This document shows positions 1 through 8,528 of a DNA stretch of 64,000 bases, in pieces; position 1 is the first letter of the stretch, and each line of letters opens with the position of its first letter. The position numbers and the translations under genes are program-made. Under the pieces are notes generated by a model that saw only the letters and a program-made list of their open reading frames with translations, ran no database searches and was not told the origin of the DNA. Origin of the DNA: Azohydromonas australica DSM 1124 (lineage in GTDB: Bacteria > Pseudomonadota > Gammaproteobacteria > Burkholderiales > Burkholderiaceae_C); assembly GCF_000430725.1 (NCBI RefSeq), contig NZ_KE387209.1, positions 2,415-66,414 on the forward strand, read 5' to 3'.

Positions 1-932
1 TGCTCCTTGAGCATGTCCAGCGTGCGCAGGTACTCGACCAGGCCGTAGCTCAGGGCGCAGTCGAACTGCAGCCAGTCACGGTCCGGGCGCATGCCGCCGT
101 AGCGGATCAGGTTGCGGGCATCCTGCATGGAGAACAGGTCCTCGCCCGTGGCCATCGGGTTCTTGTAGTAGTTGCGCAGCGTGGCCTGGAGCTCGAAGTC
201 CAGCGGGTCGCCCGGCTCCTCGTACCAGAACAGGTCGTACTGCGACAGCGCCTTGGCGTAGGCGATGGCCGTGTCGAGGTCGAAGCGGCCGTTGGCGTCC
301 ACGCACAGCTTCTGGCCGTCCTGCAGCACGCTCAGGATGGAGTCGATGCGGCGCAGGTCCTCGTCAAGCGAGGCGCCGCCGATCTTCTTCTTGACCACGG
401 TGTAGCCGCGGTCAATGTAGCTGCGCATCTCGTCCTTGAGCTTCTGGTGGTCCTGGCCCGGGTAGTAATAACCGCCCGCGGCATAGACGAAGATCTCGCG
501 GTTGGGCTTGCCGTTGCCGTAGCGGTCGGCCAGCAGCTGGAACAGCGGCTTGCCCTCGATCTTGGCCACGGCGTCCCACACGGCCATGTCGATGGTGCCG
601 ATGGCCACCGAGCGCTCACCATGCCCGCCGGGCTTCTCGTTGGTGAACATGGTGTTCCAGATCTTGTGCGGGTCCAGGTTCTTGCCGTCGTCGGCCATCA
701 GGGACTCCGGCTCGGCTTCCAGGATGCGCGGGATGAACCGGTCGCGCATCAGCGTGCCCTGGCCGTAGCGGCCGTTGGAGTTAAAGCCATAGCCCACCAC
801 CGGCTTGCCGTCGCGGATCACGTCGGTGACGACGGCCACGAGGCTCAGCGTCATCTTGCTAAAGTCGATGTACGCGTTGCGGATCGGACTGGAAATCGGG
901 AAGGTCTTTTCGCGGATCTCGACGATTCTCAT
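1..932 (-). CDS. tarD: D(-)-tartrate dehydratase, enolase superfamily (3' part outside window)
   Basis: The reading frame starts at the ATG at 932, after a GGAGA ribosome site, and runs off the left edge, so the C-terminus is missing. About 310 residues are visible. They include the stretches PISSPIRNAYIDF, NEKPGGHGERSVA, VYAAGGYYYPG, the Lys-x-Lys catalytic pair in VVKKKIGGA, the metal ligands in CVDANGRF and WYEEPGDP, and GGMRPDRDWLQFD. These match my memory of the Bradyrhizobium TarD subgroup of the mandelate racemase/enolase family, which dehydrates D-tartrate to oxaloacetate in the cytoplasm. A LysR gene is divergent from it with a 109-bp gap, which suggests local control. The alternative is another acid-sugar dehydratase of the same superfamily. 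The subgroup call is by recall, not by alignment. Confidence 0.85.
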   Translation of the reverse strand, partial: MRIVEIREKTFPISSPIRNAYIDFSKMTLSLVAVVTDVIRDGKPVVGYGFNSNGRYGQGTLMRDRFIPRILEAEPESLMADDGKNLDPHKIWNTMFTNEKPGGHGERSVAIGTIDMAVWDAVAKIEGKPLFQLLADRYGNGKPNREIFVYAAGGYYYPGQDHQKLKDEMRSYIDRGYTVVKKKIGGASLDEDLRRIDSILSVLQDGQKLCVDANGRFDLDTAIAYAKALSQYDLFWYEEPGDPLDFELQATLRNYYKNPMATGEDLFSMQDARNLIRYGGMRPDRDWLQFDCALSYGLVEYLRTLDMLKE

Positions 933-980
933 GGATGTCTCCGTGCTGTGAGGGGTGGGTCAGTGGGTGCGATGATCCCG

Positions 981-1002
981 ATTGCCGCGGAATGCGGCCA
1001 AT
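981..1002. promoter_or_regulatory. Inverted repeat between tarD and lysR, possible LysR operator
   Basis: ATTGCCGC and GCGGCCAAT face each other around a short spacer, with one extra C spoiling perfect symmetry. The repeat lies in the divergent promoter gap, 40 bp before the likely lysR start, where LysR regulators usually bind. Function is inferred from position only. Confidence 0.35.
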
Positions 1003-1041
1003 GCTGTTTTTCTTGTCTTTGATGCCTGCACGGCATGGCCT

Positions 1042-1956
1042 ATGAACCTCACCTGGCTCGATGACTTCCTGGCGCTGGCCGCGAGCGGCAATTTCTCGCG
1101 CGCCGCGGAGGAGCGGCACATGACCCAGCCGGCCTTCAGCCGGCGCATCCGCGCTCTTGAGGAATGGCTGGCCGTCGATCTTTTTGACCGCAGTTCCCAG
1201 CCCGTGCGGTTGACCGAGACCGGGCAATGGTTCCGCAAGGTCGCGCAGGACTTGCTGGCCGATGTGGCCCGCATCCCGGGCGAGGCGCGTGCCATCGCCG
1301 AGGCCCATTCGACGACGCTGCGCTTCGCGGCCACGCATGCGCTGTCGTTCACCTTCATGCCAGACTGGCTGCGCAGTCTGGAGGCCCATACCAGCATGGG
1401 ACCGATCCGGCTGCTGTCGGACGTGCAGCAGACCTGCGAAGCGCTTCTGCTGCAAAGCCAGGTGCAGTTCGTGCTGAGCCACGCCCACGAGTTGGCGCCC
1501 GGCCCGTTGCAGGCAGGTGGCTACCCGTCGGTGCGCGTGGGCTCGGACGAGTTGATTCCGGTATCGGCCCCTGACGAGGCGGGAGCGCCCGCCCACCGGC
1601 TGGACATTAAGGGCAAAGTCGCTTCGGTTCAGCTTCTGGGCTACAGCACCGAATCAGGCCTTGCACGCATCCTGAAGCAGGTCCGTGGAACAGTGATGGA
1701 GCGGCTGCACACGCACACCGTGTTCACAGCTCACCTGGCATCCGTGCTCAGGACAATGGCGCTCAGCGGGCGAGGCGTGGCTTGGCTGCCGGCGACACTG
1801 ATCCGAGAAGACCTGGCCAGTGGCCGATTGGTTGCGGCGGCACCTGAAGACTGGCGCATCGCGCTGGACATCCGGCTGTACCGGGATCGCGCTGCCGTTG
1901 GCGCTGCGGGCGAGGACTTCTGGACCGCTGTCAAGCAGAAGGACGCAGCACCCTGA
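1042..1956 (+). CDS. LysR-family transcriptional regulator, divergent from tarD
   Basis: The protein has 304 residues from the ATG at 1042. The open frame extends 60 bases further upstream, but LysR proteins begin right at the winged helix, so the MNLTWLDDFLAL start is preferred. The N-terminal HTH is clear (FSRAAEERHMTQPAFSRRI, then LEEWLAVDLFDRS). The remaining ~230 residues form the effector-binding region, which is weakly conserved. It is a cytoplasmic activator or repressor. Its divergent placement next to the tartrate dehydratase gene makes that gene the likely target. The effector is unknown; tartrate or a related dicarboxylate is an inference from context. Confidence 0.85.
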   Translation: MNLTWLDDFLALAASGNFSRAAEERHMTQPAFSRRIRALEEWLAVDLFDRSSQPVRLTETGQWFRKVAQDLLADVARIPGEARAIAEAHSTTLRFAATHALSFTFMPDWLRSLEAHTSMGPIRLLSDVQQTCEALLLQSQVQFVLSHAHELAPGPLQAGGYPSVRVGSDELIPVSAPDEAGAPAHRLDIKGKVASVQLLGYSTESGLARILKQVRGTVMERLHTHTVFTAHLASVLRTMALSGRGVAWLPATLIREDLASGRLVAAAPEDWRIALDIRLYRDRAAVGAAGEDFWTAVKQKDAAP

Positions 1957-2076
1957 GCGCCTGCAGCCAACTTCGTGTGAACGCCGGTGAAGCTGCGCAA
2001 GCCGTCGTGGAGTTCATCGCTGATCAAATAATTCTGCTTATCGGATCAGCACCGTCGCAGCACTAAACTGGCTGGC

Positions 2077-3771
2077 ATGGAAATGCGGCTGTCTACCGCC
2101 GAGCTCGCCAGAGCGCAGCCGCTGCCCGATGCCGCAGCGCTCTCGGCTCTGCGGGCCTGGCACGAGGGCATGTCCTCGCGAGAGGCCGTGACGCACTTCA
2201 TACCCGAGCGGTGGCTCCCTGGCGGCTCGTCGCGTTCCGTGATCAGCGACATCCGCCGGCAGCTCGCCGCCTTCGCGGCCAGCCGCCAGCGCGGGGACCT
2301 GGCACGGCTTTTCACGGGCACGGCGCGCAAGGGCGCTGCGGCCGCACGCGACGTCGCGCAGGCGGTCGAGGCGCTGCGCCACGCACCCATCCCGCAGCCG
2401 CTCATCGGCGACGACGTGAGCCGCTGGCTGCCGCCGCGCGTGGCGGCCGTGCTGCACAGGGCCGGCATCAAAACCTTGGCCGTGCTCACGCTGCGCGTGC
2501 CGCGCCGGCGGCGCTGGTGGAACGGCATTGCCGGGCTCGGGCAGTCCATGGCAGCCCAGGTGGAGGGCTTCTTCGCTGCGCACCCCGACCTCACCGAGCG
2601 GGCCCGGGCGCTGGTGACCGCACCCTCGGTCGGTGACGTGCGCCCGTGGGAGCGCATCGTCGTGCCCAGCGAGGGCGATGGCACCCAAGGCACCTTCCGG
2701 GCGCCACGCGAGTCGTGCTCCCTACGGGCCAACAACGACTACGAGGCCGTGCAGACCTGGCTGTCGATGCACGAGGCGCCGGCCACCCAGCGCGCCTACC
2801 GCAAGGAGGCCGAGCGCTTGATGCTCTGGGCCATTTTCGAACGCGGCTTGGCGCTGTCCTCGCTCACCACCGAGGATGCCGCGGCCTACCGCGCGTTCCT
2901 GCGGCATCCGGCACTGCGCTCGCGCTGGGTCGGCCCTGCGACGGCGCGTTCCTCGCCGCTGTGGCGGCCTTTCACCGGCGGCCTCTCGCCGCGCTCCATT
3001 GCCTACGCGTTGTCGGTGCTGGGCGCGCTGTTCCGCCGGCTCATCGCCAAGCGCTATGTGCTGGCCAACCCGTTTGCCGGCATCCGCGTGCGCGGGGCAC
3101 GCGTGGCCGGCCTGGACACGACACGGGGGTTCTCCGGCGGCGAGTGGCAACTTCTGCGCACGGTCGCCGACGCCTTGGAATGGTCGTACGGGTGGACGCC
3201 GGCCGCAGCGCAGCGCATGCGCTTCGTACTGGACTTCGGCTTCGGCACGGGGCTGCGTGCCAGTGAGCTGGTGAACGCCGTGCTGGGCAACGTCGAGATC
3301 GACGCTGGCGGCGAGGTCTGGCTGCGCGTGGTCGGCAAGGGCAGCAAGCCCGGCAAGGTCGTGCTGCCCCTCATTGCGCGCAGCGCGCTGGAAACCTATC
3401 TGGTGCAGCGCCAGTTGCCCGTGAGCCTAGCGAAGTGGGATCCGGGCACACCGCTGTTGGGCAGCCTGGACGATGGGACCGCCATCATCGCCAGGCGGCT
3501 GTGGGCGGCGCTCAAACGCTTCTTCGCAACGGCAGCCACGGTGCTCGCTGACGTCAACCCGGCGCTGGCCGAGAAGCTGGGCCAGGCCTCACCTCACTGG
3601 CTGCGTCACAGCCATGTCTCGCATGCGCTCGAATCCGGTGCCGACCTCACCACGGTACGCGACAACCTGCGCCACGCGTCGGTGTCCACCACGTCGCTGT
3701 ACCTGCACGCCGACGACGAGCGACGCGCCAGGCAGATCGCGGCGGCGTTTTCTGGCCATGGCAAACGGTGA
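2077..3771 (+). CDS. Tyrosine recombinase / site-specific integrase with long N-terminal region
   Basis: The protein has 564 residues. The C-terminal third carries the tyrosine-recombinase signature: Arg in FGTGLRASELV (~residue 394), a beta-hairpin Lys in VVGKGSKPGK, the HWLRHSH box (~507), LRHAS, and the nucleophile Tyr in TTSLYLH (~541). A SAM-like core-binding domain precedes it (WLSMHEAPATQRAYRKEAERL). The first ~200 residues look like the extra N-terminal region of DUF3701-type integrases, which I name from memory. It lies between a chromosome-like pair (tarD, lysR) and accessory genes, so it may be the integrase of the element or of a smaller island next to it. No direct-repeat attachment site could be seen flanking it. 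Confidence 0.85.
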   Translation: MEMRLSTAELARAQPLPDAAALSALRAWHEGMSSREAVTHFIPERWLPGGSSRSVISDIRRQLAAFAASRQRGDLARLFTGTARKGAAAARDVAQAVEALRHAPIPQPLIGDDVSRWLPPRVAAVLHRAGIKTLAVLTLRVPRRRRWWNGIAGLGQSMAAQVEGFFAAHPDLTERARALVTAPSVGDVRPWERIVVPSEGDGTQGTFRAPRESCSLRANNDYEAVQTWLSMHEAPATQRAYRKEAERLMLWAIFERGLALSSLTTEDAAAYRAFLRHPALRSRWVGPATARSSPLWRPFTGGLSPRSIAYALSVLGALFRRLIAKRYVLANPFAGIRVRGARVAGLDTTRGFSGGEWQLLRTVADALEWSYGWTPAAAQRMRFVLDFGFGTGLRASELVNAVLGNVEIDAGGEVWLRVVGKGSKPGKVVLPLIARSALETYLVQRQLPVSLAKWDPGTPLLGSLDDGTAIIARRLWAALKRFFATAATVLADVNPALAEKLGQASPHWLRHSHVSHALESGADLTTVRDNLRHASVSTTSLYLHADDERRARQIAAAFSGHGKR

Positions 3772-3971
3772 TATTCCCACCGCAAAACGCACCGATTTAC
3801 ACGGCCAAACTGCCATCGCCGTAATTCAAATTTTAGTAAGTCGCTGTCACGCAATGACTTTTTAAGTCAAAGCGCACCTATTTGCACGAAGAGTCCATCT
3901 ACCCCGGGACGCGTGCTGGTGTCGTCGGGATGGAGCGACACCGTCCAGCATGGCTGGCTAACCACCATGCA

Positions 3972-4955
3972 TCAGCTACGACGAGAGGCTCGCCTGGGCT
4001 TGGGAGGACGCTTGTGCCCGGATCGATGCAACTCCTTGTCGTTGAGCACGTACTCCGGGTTGTTTGTAAGCCGCTGAACAGCCAGGTCGATGAACGCCCG
4101 AGCCCGCGCGGGTTGTGACGTCCGACTGCCAAAGTACACGAAGTAGCTGGCGAAGTCCGGCATGTGTTCAGCCAGGACGGGAACGAGCTGACCTGAGCGG
4201 ATATAGGGAGCCGCTGTGACGCCCGCCAATTGTCCCAAGACCTTCCCCGCCAGTACGGCCTGCAACTCGAAAACCTCGTCGTTGCTGCAGATCGCGGGGA
4301 CGACTGGCTGGTCCACCGCCTGGTCGCCCAGCTTTACATGCCACGGCGCGACCTTGCCCGTACCCGGATGGCGAAAAGCGCTGCATCGATGGCTGGTGAG
4401 GGCCGCCAACGAGTCTGGCACGCCATAGCGCTGGAAATAGGCCGGCGCGCCACAAATGACCATCTGCAGCGGGAACAGCTTTCGCGCGATGACCCCCTCA
4501 TGTGGTGACAGGCCGAGCCAGAAGCCCACGTCCACACGGTCCTCCACCCAGTTACCTACCCGGTCGTCCAGAAGCACATCCGGCTGAATGTCGGGGTACT
4601 GCTCGCAGAACTCCTCAACCAGGCGCCAGAGGATCGGCTGGAGGGTCGTGCGCGGACCGGTGATGCGCAAAGGCCCAGCGAACTCATCCTTGGCTGTCTG
4701 GGCGTTCTGCAGCGCACGCTGCATGCCAAGCAACGCCGGCTGAACATCCTCCAGCAGTCGCTGGCCAGCGTCCGTCAAAGACATCACCCGCGTCGTGCGA
4801 TGAAACAGCCGCGCGTTGAGATGGGCTTCCAACTGTGCCAGCGCCTTGCTGGCGGCCTGAGGGCTGATGCTGAGCGCGTGTGCCGCCTTGCGCAGGCTCC
4901 CCAGCTCCGCAGCCTTGATGAACGTGGAGATGGACCGAAGCTCGTTGATGGCCAT
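3972..4955 (-). CDS. LysR-family transcriptional regulator, divergent from aldo/keto reductase
   Basis: The protein has 327 residues with a typical N-terminal winged helix (LRKAAHALSISPQAASKALAQ, then LNARLFHRTTR). The LysR substrate domain follows (PLRITGPRTTLQPILWRLVEEF), and the tail is unusually basic (about 20 residues rich in Lys and Arg). It is divergent from the aldo/keto reductase gene with a 123-bp gap. This is the usual arrangement for a LysR regulator and its target. The ATG at 4955 has an AAGGA site upstream. The effector cannot be told from the sequence. Confidence 0.85.
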   Translation of the reverse strand: MAINELRSISTFIKAAELGSLRKAAHALSISPQAASKALAQLEAHLNARLFHRTTRVMSLTDAGQRLLEDVQPALLGMQRALQNAQTAKDEFAGPLRITGPRTTLQPILWRLVEEFCEQYPDIQPDVLLDDRVGNWVEDRVDVGFWLGLSPHEGVIARKLFPLQMVICGAPAYFQRYGVPDSLAALTSHRCSAFRHPGTGKVAPWHVKLGDQAVDQPVVPAICSNDEVFELQAVLAGKVLGQLAGVTAAPYIRSGQLVPVLAEHMPDFASYFVYFGSRTSQPARARAFIDLAVQRLTNNPEYVLNDKELHRSGHKRPPKPRRASRRS

Positions 4956-5047
4956 TTTGAGGATACGTCCTTCAATCGATTATCCGCATTTGAATGCCTA
5001 TCAAACAACCTATCGATCACTATTCGGATGCGACTTAGGTGCCTAGA

Positions 5048-5063
5048 GTTCAATTCATTGAAC
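5048..5063. promoter_or_regulatory. Perfect inverted repeat upstream of the aldo/keto reductase
   Basis: GTTCAAT and ATTGAAC are perfect reverse complements separated by two bases, ending 15 bp before the start codon at 5079. The position fits an operator overlapping the transcription or translation start. The binding protein may be the divergent LysR product, but LysR sites normally lie further upstream, so this is uncertain. Confidence 0.4.
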
Positions 5064-5078
5064 ACGGAAGGACCCGCC

Positions 5079-5930
5079 ATGCAACACGTCACCCTGAACA
5101 ACGGTGTCCAGATGCCCATGCTGGGCTTCGGCGTTTTCCAAATCCCGGACGCACGAGAGTGCGAGCGCAGCGTGGTCGATGCCATCCACACGGGCTACCG
5201 GCTCATCGACACGGCTGCCTCCTACATGAACGAGGAGGCGGTCGGCTCGGGCCTCAAGGCCAGTGGCGTGGCACGTGACCAGCTCTTCGTGACGACCAAA
5301 TTGTGGGTGCAGCAAGCCGGCTACGAACGTACCCAGCAGGCCATCGACAAGTCGCTGCGCCGTTTGCAACTGGACTACCTGGACCTGTACCTGATCCATC
5401 AGCCCTTCGGCGATGTGCACGGGTCCTGGCGCGCCATGGAGGACGCTTACAAGGCGGGCAAGCTGCGCGCCATAGGCGTCAGCAACTTCCAGCCGGATCG
5501 GCTGATGGACATCAAGGCGTTCAACGAAATTACGCCTGCCGTCAACCAGGTGGAGGTGAACCCATTCCAGCAGCAACTCGAGAGCGTTCCCTTCATGAAG
5601 GACATCGGCGTGCAAGCTGAGGCCTGGGCGCCGTTCGCGGAAGGCCGCAACAATCTCTTCCAGAACGCAGTGCTCAGCGACATCGGCAAGCGCCATGGCA
5701 AGTCCGTGGGCCAAGTTGTGCTGCGCTGGCTCACACAGCGAGGCATCGTTGCCCTGGCCAAGTCGGTGCGCAAGGAGCGCATGGCCGAGAACATCGCCAT
5801 CTTCGACTTCGAACTCAACGAAGCTGATCTGGCCCGTATCGCGGCACTTGACACCAACACGAGCAGTTTCTTCTCGCACCGCGATCCGGCCATCGTCAAG
5901 TGGATGTCCGAACGAAAGCTAGACATCTGA
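5079..5930 (+). CDS. Aldo/keto reductase, 2,5-diketo-D-gluconate reductase-like
   Basis: The protein has 283 residues from the ATG at 5079, which follows a GGAAGGA ribosome site. The open frame runs 279 bases further upstream into the divergent lysR gene and was not used. Family motifs are clear: LGFGVFQIP at the N-terminus, the catalytic Asp and Tyr in LIDTAASYMNE, the catalytic Lys in TTKLWVQQ, the His in YLIHQPFGD, GVSNF, NQVEVNPF, and a C-terminal NADPH-binding region. It should reduce small aldehydes, ketones or diketo sugars with NADPH in the cytoplasm; the substrate is unknown. It is followed after 2 bp by a truncated MFS gene, so the two were probably one operon under the divergent LysR. 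Confidence 0.9.
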   Translation: MQHVTLNNGVQMPMLGFGVFQIPDARECERSVVDAIHTGYRLIDTAASYMNEEAVGSGLKASGVARDQLFVTTKLWVQQAGYERTQQAIDKSLRRLQLDYLDLYLIHQPFGDVHGSWRAMEDAYKAGKLRAIGVSNFQPDRLMDIKAFNEITPAVNQVEVNPFQQQLESVPFMKDIGVQAEAWAPFAEGRNNLFQNAVLSDIGKRHGKSVGQVVLRWLTQRGIVALAKSVRKERMAENIAIFDFELNEADLARIAALDTNTSSFFSHRDPAIVKWMSERKLDI

Positions 5931-5932
5931 GG

Positions 5933-6121
5933 ATGGTCAGAACCGTCTGCCAACCTCGGTCGCTGCAGCGCAGCGCCTACGCCGTGCTGGCCAGTTACCT
6001 GACGATTGTGGTGGACATCTCTATTGTCATCACCGGTCTGCCGCGAATCCAAGCCAGCCTAGGCTTCAGTGCCGCCGAGCTTTCCTGGGTGATCAATGCC
6101 TACATCTTCGAACCAGACTGA
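5933..6121 (+). pseudogene. N-terminal fragment of an MFS drug/proton antiporter
   Basis: The frame gives 62 residues that match the start of DHA2-type MFS transporters: LTIVVDISIVITGLPRIQ, then LGFSAAELSWVINAY. These correspond to transmembrane helix 1 and the beginning of helix 2. It then stops at 6121, where a normal protein would continue for another 400 residues. The next recognisable sequence belongs to a different gene (a decarboxylase-like remnant). The simplest reading is a deletion that removed the rest of the transporter and joined the stump to the neighbouring gene. Confidence 0.7.
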
Positions 6122-6124
6122 CAT

Positions 6125-6445
6125 TTCCGGCGGGCCGGTTCAAAGCGCCGTATTCGCTTTCGCGCCACGCATCGATCGGTTGCTGCTGCGGCACTTGCTC
6201 GGTGACATCTTCGAGCGCAACAGCTTCGACTGGCAGAGCCGCGAGTTGGCGACGGTGGCGCTCTCGCGGCCACGCCTGGCGCTGGGGCACGGTTGCGCTC
6301 GCACATGCATGCCAGCCTGCGCGTGGCCCTGAGCTTCGCGCCATTGCGGCAGTTGGTGCAAGCGCTAGCGGACACGGTTAACGCCGCGGTCGCGGCCCAC
6401 GCGAACGAAGCACTCACACAGGCCCTCGCGGCATCGAAAGGTTGA
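6125..6445 (+). pseudogene. Decayed carboxymuconolactone decarboxylase-family gene
   Basis: Two frames each carry half of a CMD/AhpD-like protein. The first, to about 6290, reads LLRHLLGDIFERNSFDWQ followed by SRELATVA. The second, from about 6290 to the TGA at 6443-6445, reads RLRSHMHASLRVAL, then PLRQLVQALADTV. Small indels around 6265-6295 separate the frames, and the N-terminus is missing where it joins the MFS stump. The TGA overlaps the region just before the start codon of the hydrolase gene, so the original operon spacing is preserved. The identification rests on the DIF..WQSRELATV and LRSHM patterns from memory of the family. Confidence 0.6.
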
Positions 6446-6447
6446 GC

Positions 6448-7533
6448 ATGAATGTCCCCCGACTCCCTTTGATCGTAGCCGTTGCCATGGCGGCGCTGCT
6501 GTCCGGCTGCGCTACCCCACGCAACAGCTCGAGTGATGCCTCTGCTCCGTTGGTGATCCAGGCGCAGGGGAGCTTTGCCGTCGGCGGAACCGTGCTGAAG
6601 GCCCCCGGCGACTATGACAACAATAAGCCTACAGCTTCGGGGCAGAGCTTTCACGGCGACCATCTCTACGCGTTCTATCAAGTGCCGCAGAACCACCGGG
6701 TGCTGCCCATCGTGATGCTGCATGGCGCCTTCCAATCCGCACGCAGTTGGGAGACCACCTCGGACGGTAGAGAAGGCTTTCAGACCCTGTTCCTACGCCG
6801 AGGCTTTCCGGTCTACCTGGTCGACCAGCCGCGCCGTGGGCGCGCGGGCAACAGCACCGTCGCGGCTTCGGTCGAGCCGTCGCCCAACGACCAGCTGTTC
6901 TTCGACCAGTTCCGCATCGGCAAGTGGCCGAACTACTTCGACAACGTGCAGTTTGATCGGAAGCCCGAAACGTTGAACCAGTTCTTGCGTTCGGTCACGC
7001 CCAACACCGGGCCCTACGACGCTGGTGTGATTGCAGACGCCATGTCGGCGTTGTTCGCCAAGGTCGGCCCGGCCATCCTGTTCACCCATTCCCAGGGGGG
7101 CGGCCCGGGCTGGCTGACCGCGATCAGGAACCCGAACGTCAAGGCCGTCGTCGCCTTCGAGCCGGGCAGCGGCTTCATCTTTCCGCCAGGCGAACTGCCA
7201 CCCGCTATGCCGAGCGCAGCCGGCACGCTGATGCCGGAGGCGGTGCCGCTTGCGGACTTCGAGAAGCTTACCCACCTCCCGATCATCATCTACTACGGAG
7301 ACAACTTCTCCGTCACCCCGACCGCTGAGCGTGGCCAGGACAACTGGCGCGTGCGGCTGGCCATGGCTCGGCTCTGGGTGGATGCTGTCAATAGGCACGG
7401 CGGCGACGCTCGGCTGGTGCATCTCCCGCAGATCGGCATCCGGGGCAACACCCATTTCCTGATGTCTGATCTGAACAACGTCGAGATTGCGGACCTCGTG
7501 TCGAAGTTCCTCGGCGAGAAGAAGCTGGATTGA
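6448..7533 (+). CDS. Alpha/beta hydrolase (esterase-like) lipoprotein
   Basis: The protein has 361 residues from the ATG at 6448; an in-frame TTG at 6442 is also possible. The N-terminus is a lipoprotein signal peptide with the lipobox LLSGC, so the mature protein should be lipid-anchored and face the periplasm. The hydrolase fold is shown by IVMLHGAFQSARSW (oxyanion region), the nucleophile elbow in FTHSQGGGPG, and a late GNTHFLMSD likely to hold the catalytic His. It sits downstream of the decayed decarboxylase gene and probably belonged to the LysR/aldo-keto reductase operon. The substrate is unknown. Confidence 0.8.
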   Translation: MNVPRLPLIVAVAMAALLSGCATPRNSSSDASAPLVIQAQGSFAVGGTVLKAPGDYDNNKPTASGQSFHGDHLYAFYQVPQNHRVLPIVMLHGAFQSARSWETTSDGREGFQTLFLRRGFPVYLVDQPRRGRAGNSTVAASVEPSPNDQLFFDQFRIGKWPNYFDNVQFDRKPETLNQFLRSVTPNTGPYDAGVIADAMSALFAKVGPAILFTHSQGGGPGWLTAIRNPNVKAVVAFEPGSGFIFPPGELPPAMPSAAGTLMPEAVPLADFEKLTHLPIIIYYGDNFSVTPTAERGQDNWRVRLAMARLWVDAVNRHGGDARLVHLPQIGIRGNTHFLMSDLNNVEIADLVSKFLGEKKLD

Positions 7534-8032
7534 CCAGCGACCCGAGCCAATGAATCAGCGAGTTTTAGCGCCCGCCCAACATCTACATTCCGTATTTGTC
7601 ATATCGAACTCGCCGGCGAGCCTCAATTTGACGCAGCGGACGAGGCTTGAGCGTGCAGATCCATTGAGGGCACAACGAGTGGTATTGCAGGCGTAGCTGC
7701 TTCAGCTTGTGGCAAAGGCCGATCCTGCTGCCTTGGACGTGTGGCGCAAGCCGTCTTCGGCAATCTGTGTCTTCGGGGGGTGGTTTCGAGTGCTCACTTC
7801 ATGCTCTCTTTCTTCAATTCGACGCAAGGTCATGAGGTCCGCCGACTGCTCCTTGAAGTAACACCGGGTGCCCAACAGGCCAGGGTTTGGGCTTACGTGA
7901 TTTCCGTGATGCACGGCTGCGCTTGAGAAATGACAATTGGCGTCATGCAGCACACCGATAGCTGAGGTGTTCATCAGCCCCCTGGCTGGATGAGCGCCCT
8001 TGGCGGTAGCCCTCTCCACTCAGACGCTGATC
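7534..8032. other. Intergenic, no supported gene
   Basis: About 500 bases without a convincing reading frame on either strand. The only structure noticed is a short inverted repeat (ATGAC / GTCAT, 7-bp spacer) near 7930-7945. The longest minus-strand frame (7702-8019) has no recognisable domain or ribosome site. Confidence 0.5.
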
Positions 8033-8230
8033 ATGGACAACAACTCGCTTTCCCGCCGACCTGCCGAAGCACCGCCCGCCGAATACCTCTTGGCCATGGC
8101 TGATCTGGAGCGGCGTGCCTTTCGCGGCGAGTTGAGCCTTCGGCAAGTCCGGCACGAGATCTTCGCGCTGCGCGAGCGGTTCGGCGCCGAGCCCGCGCTC
8201 GTGATGCAGTGGGCCGCCGGCTCACGCTGA
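8033..8230 (+). CDS. Small conserved-looking protein, function unknown
   Basis: The protein has 65 residues if started at the ATG at 8033 (MDNNSLSRRPAEA). An upstream in-frame start at 8000 is also possible. The composition is charged and helical (LLAMADLERRAFRGE, then LRQVRHEIFALRERFG), with no signal peptide or membrane segment. It lies at the left end of the element's conserved block, pointing away from the HTH-repeat gene. The reading frame has GC-rich codon positions typical of real genes here. I do not recognise a family. Confidence 0.45.
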   Translation: MDNNSLSRRPAEAPPAEYLLAMADLERRAFRGELSLRQVRHEIFALRERFGAEPALVMQWAAGSR

Positions 8231-8528
8231 GCCTGGACTGTTGTCCGAGTCTCCCCGCACGGCCTGCGCAGGCCTGCGACCGCGATCCGAATCCGGATAG
8301 ATTGTCCGAGCCGCCCCGCTGGTGGCAGGGCGTGCGTGTCACCCTCCTGCCCAGGCGGCTTCGGCGGCCTGCATGAGCGCCGGCTGACAGCCGGGCCTGG
8401 CAGGCGCGTCCCCGTGTCCGGACGCCGCCCTCGTTGTTTCGGCGGTGGTGGCGCACCTTGGGCATGTCCTCGATGCCCGTCGGCTGGCGCACAGGACACT
8501 GGGCTGTAGGAAGAACGCCAGCCCCCGG

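Noticed and set aside
2077..3771. XerC/XerD chromosome-dimer resolution enzyme
   Set aside because: At 564 residues with a long extra N-terminal region it is far longer than Xer proteins (~300), and its position beside accessory genes fits an element integrase.
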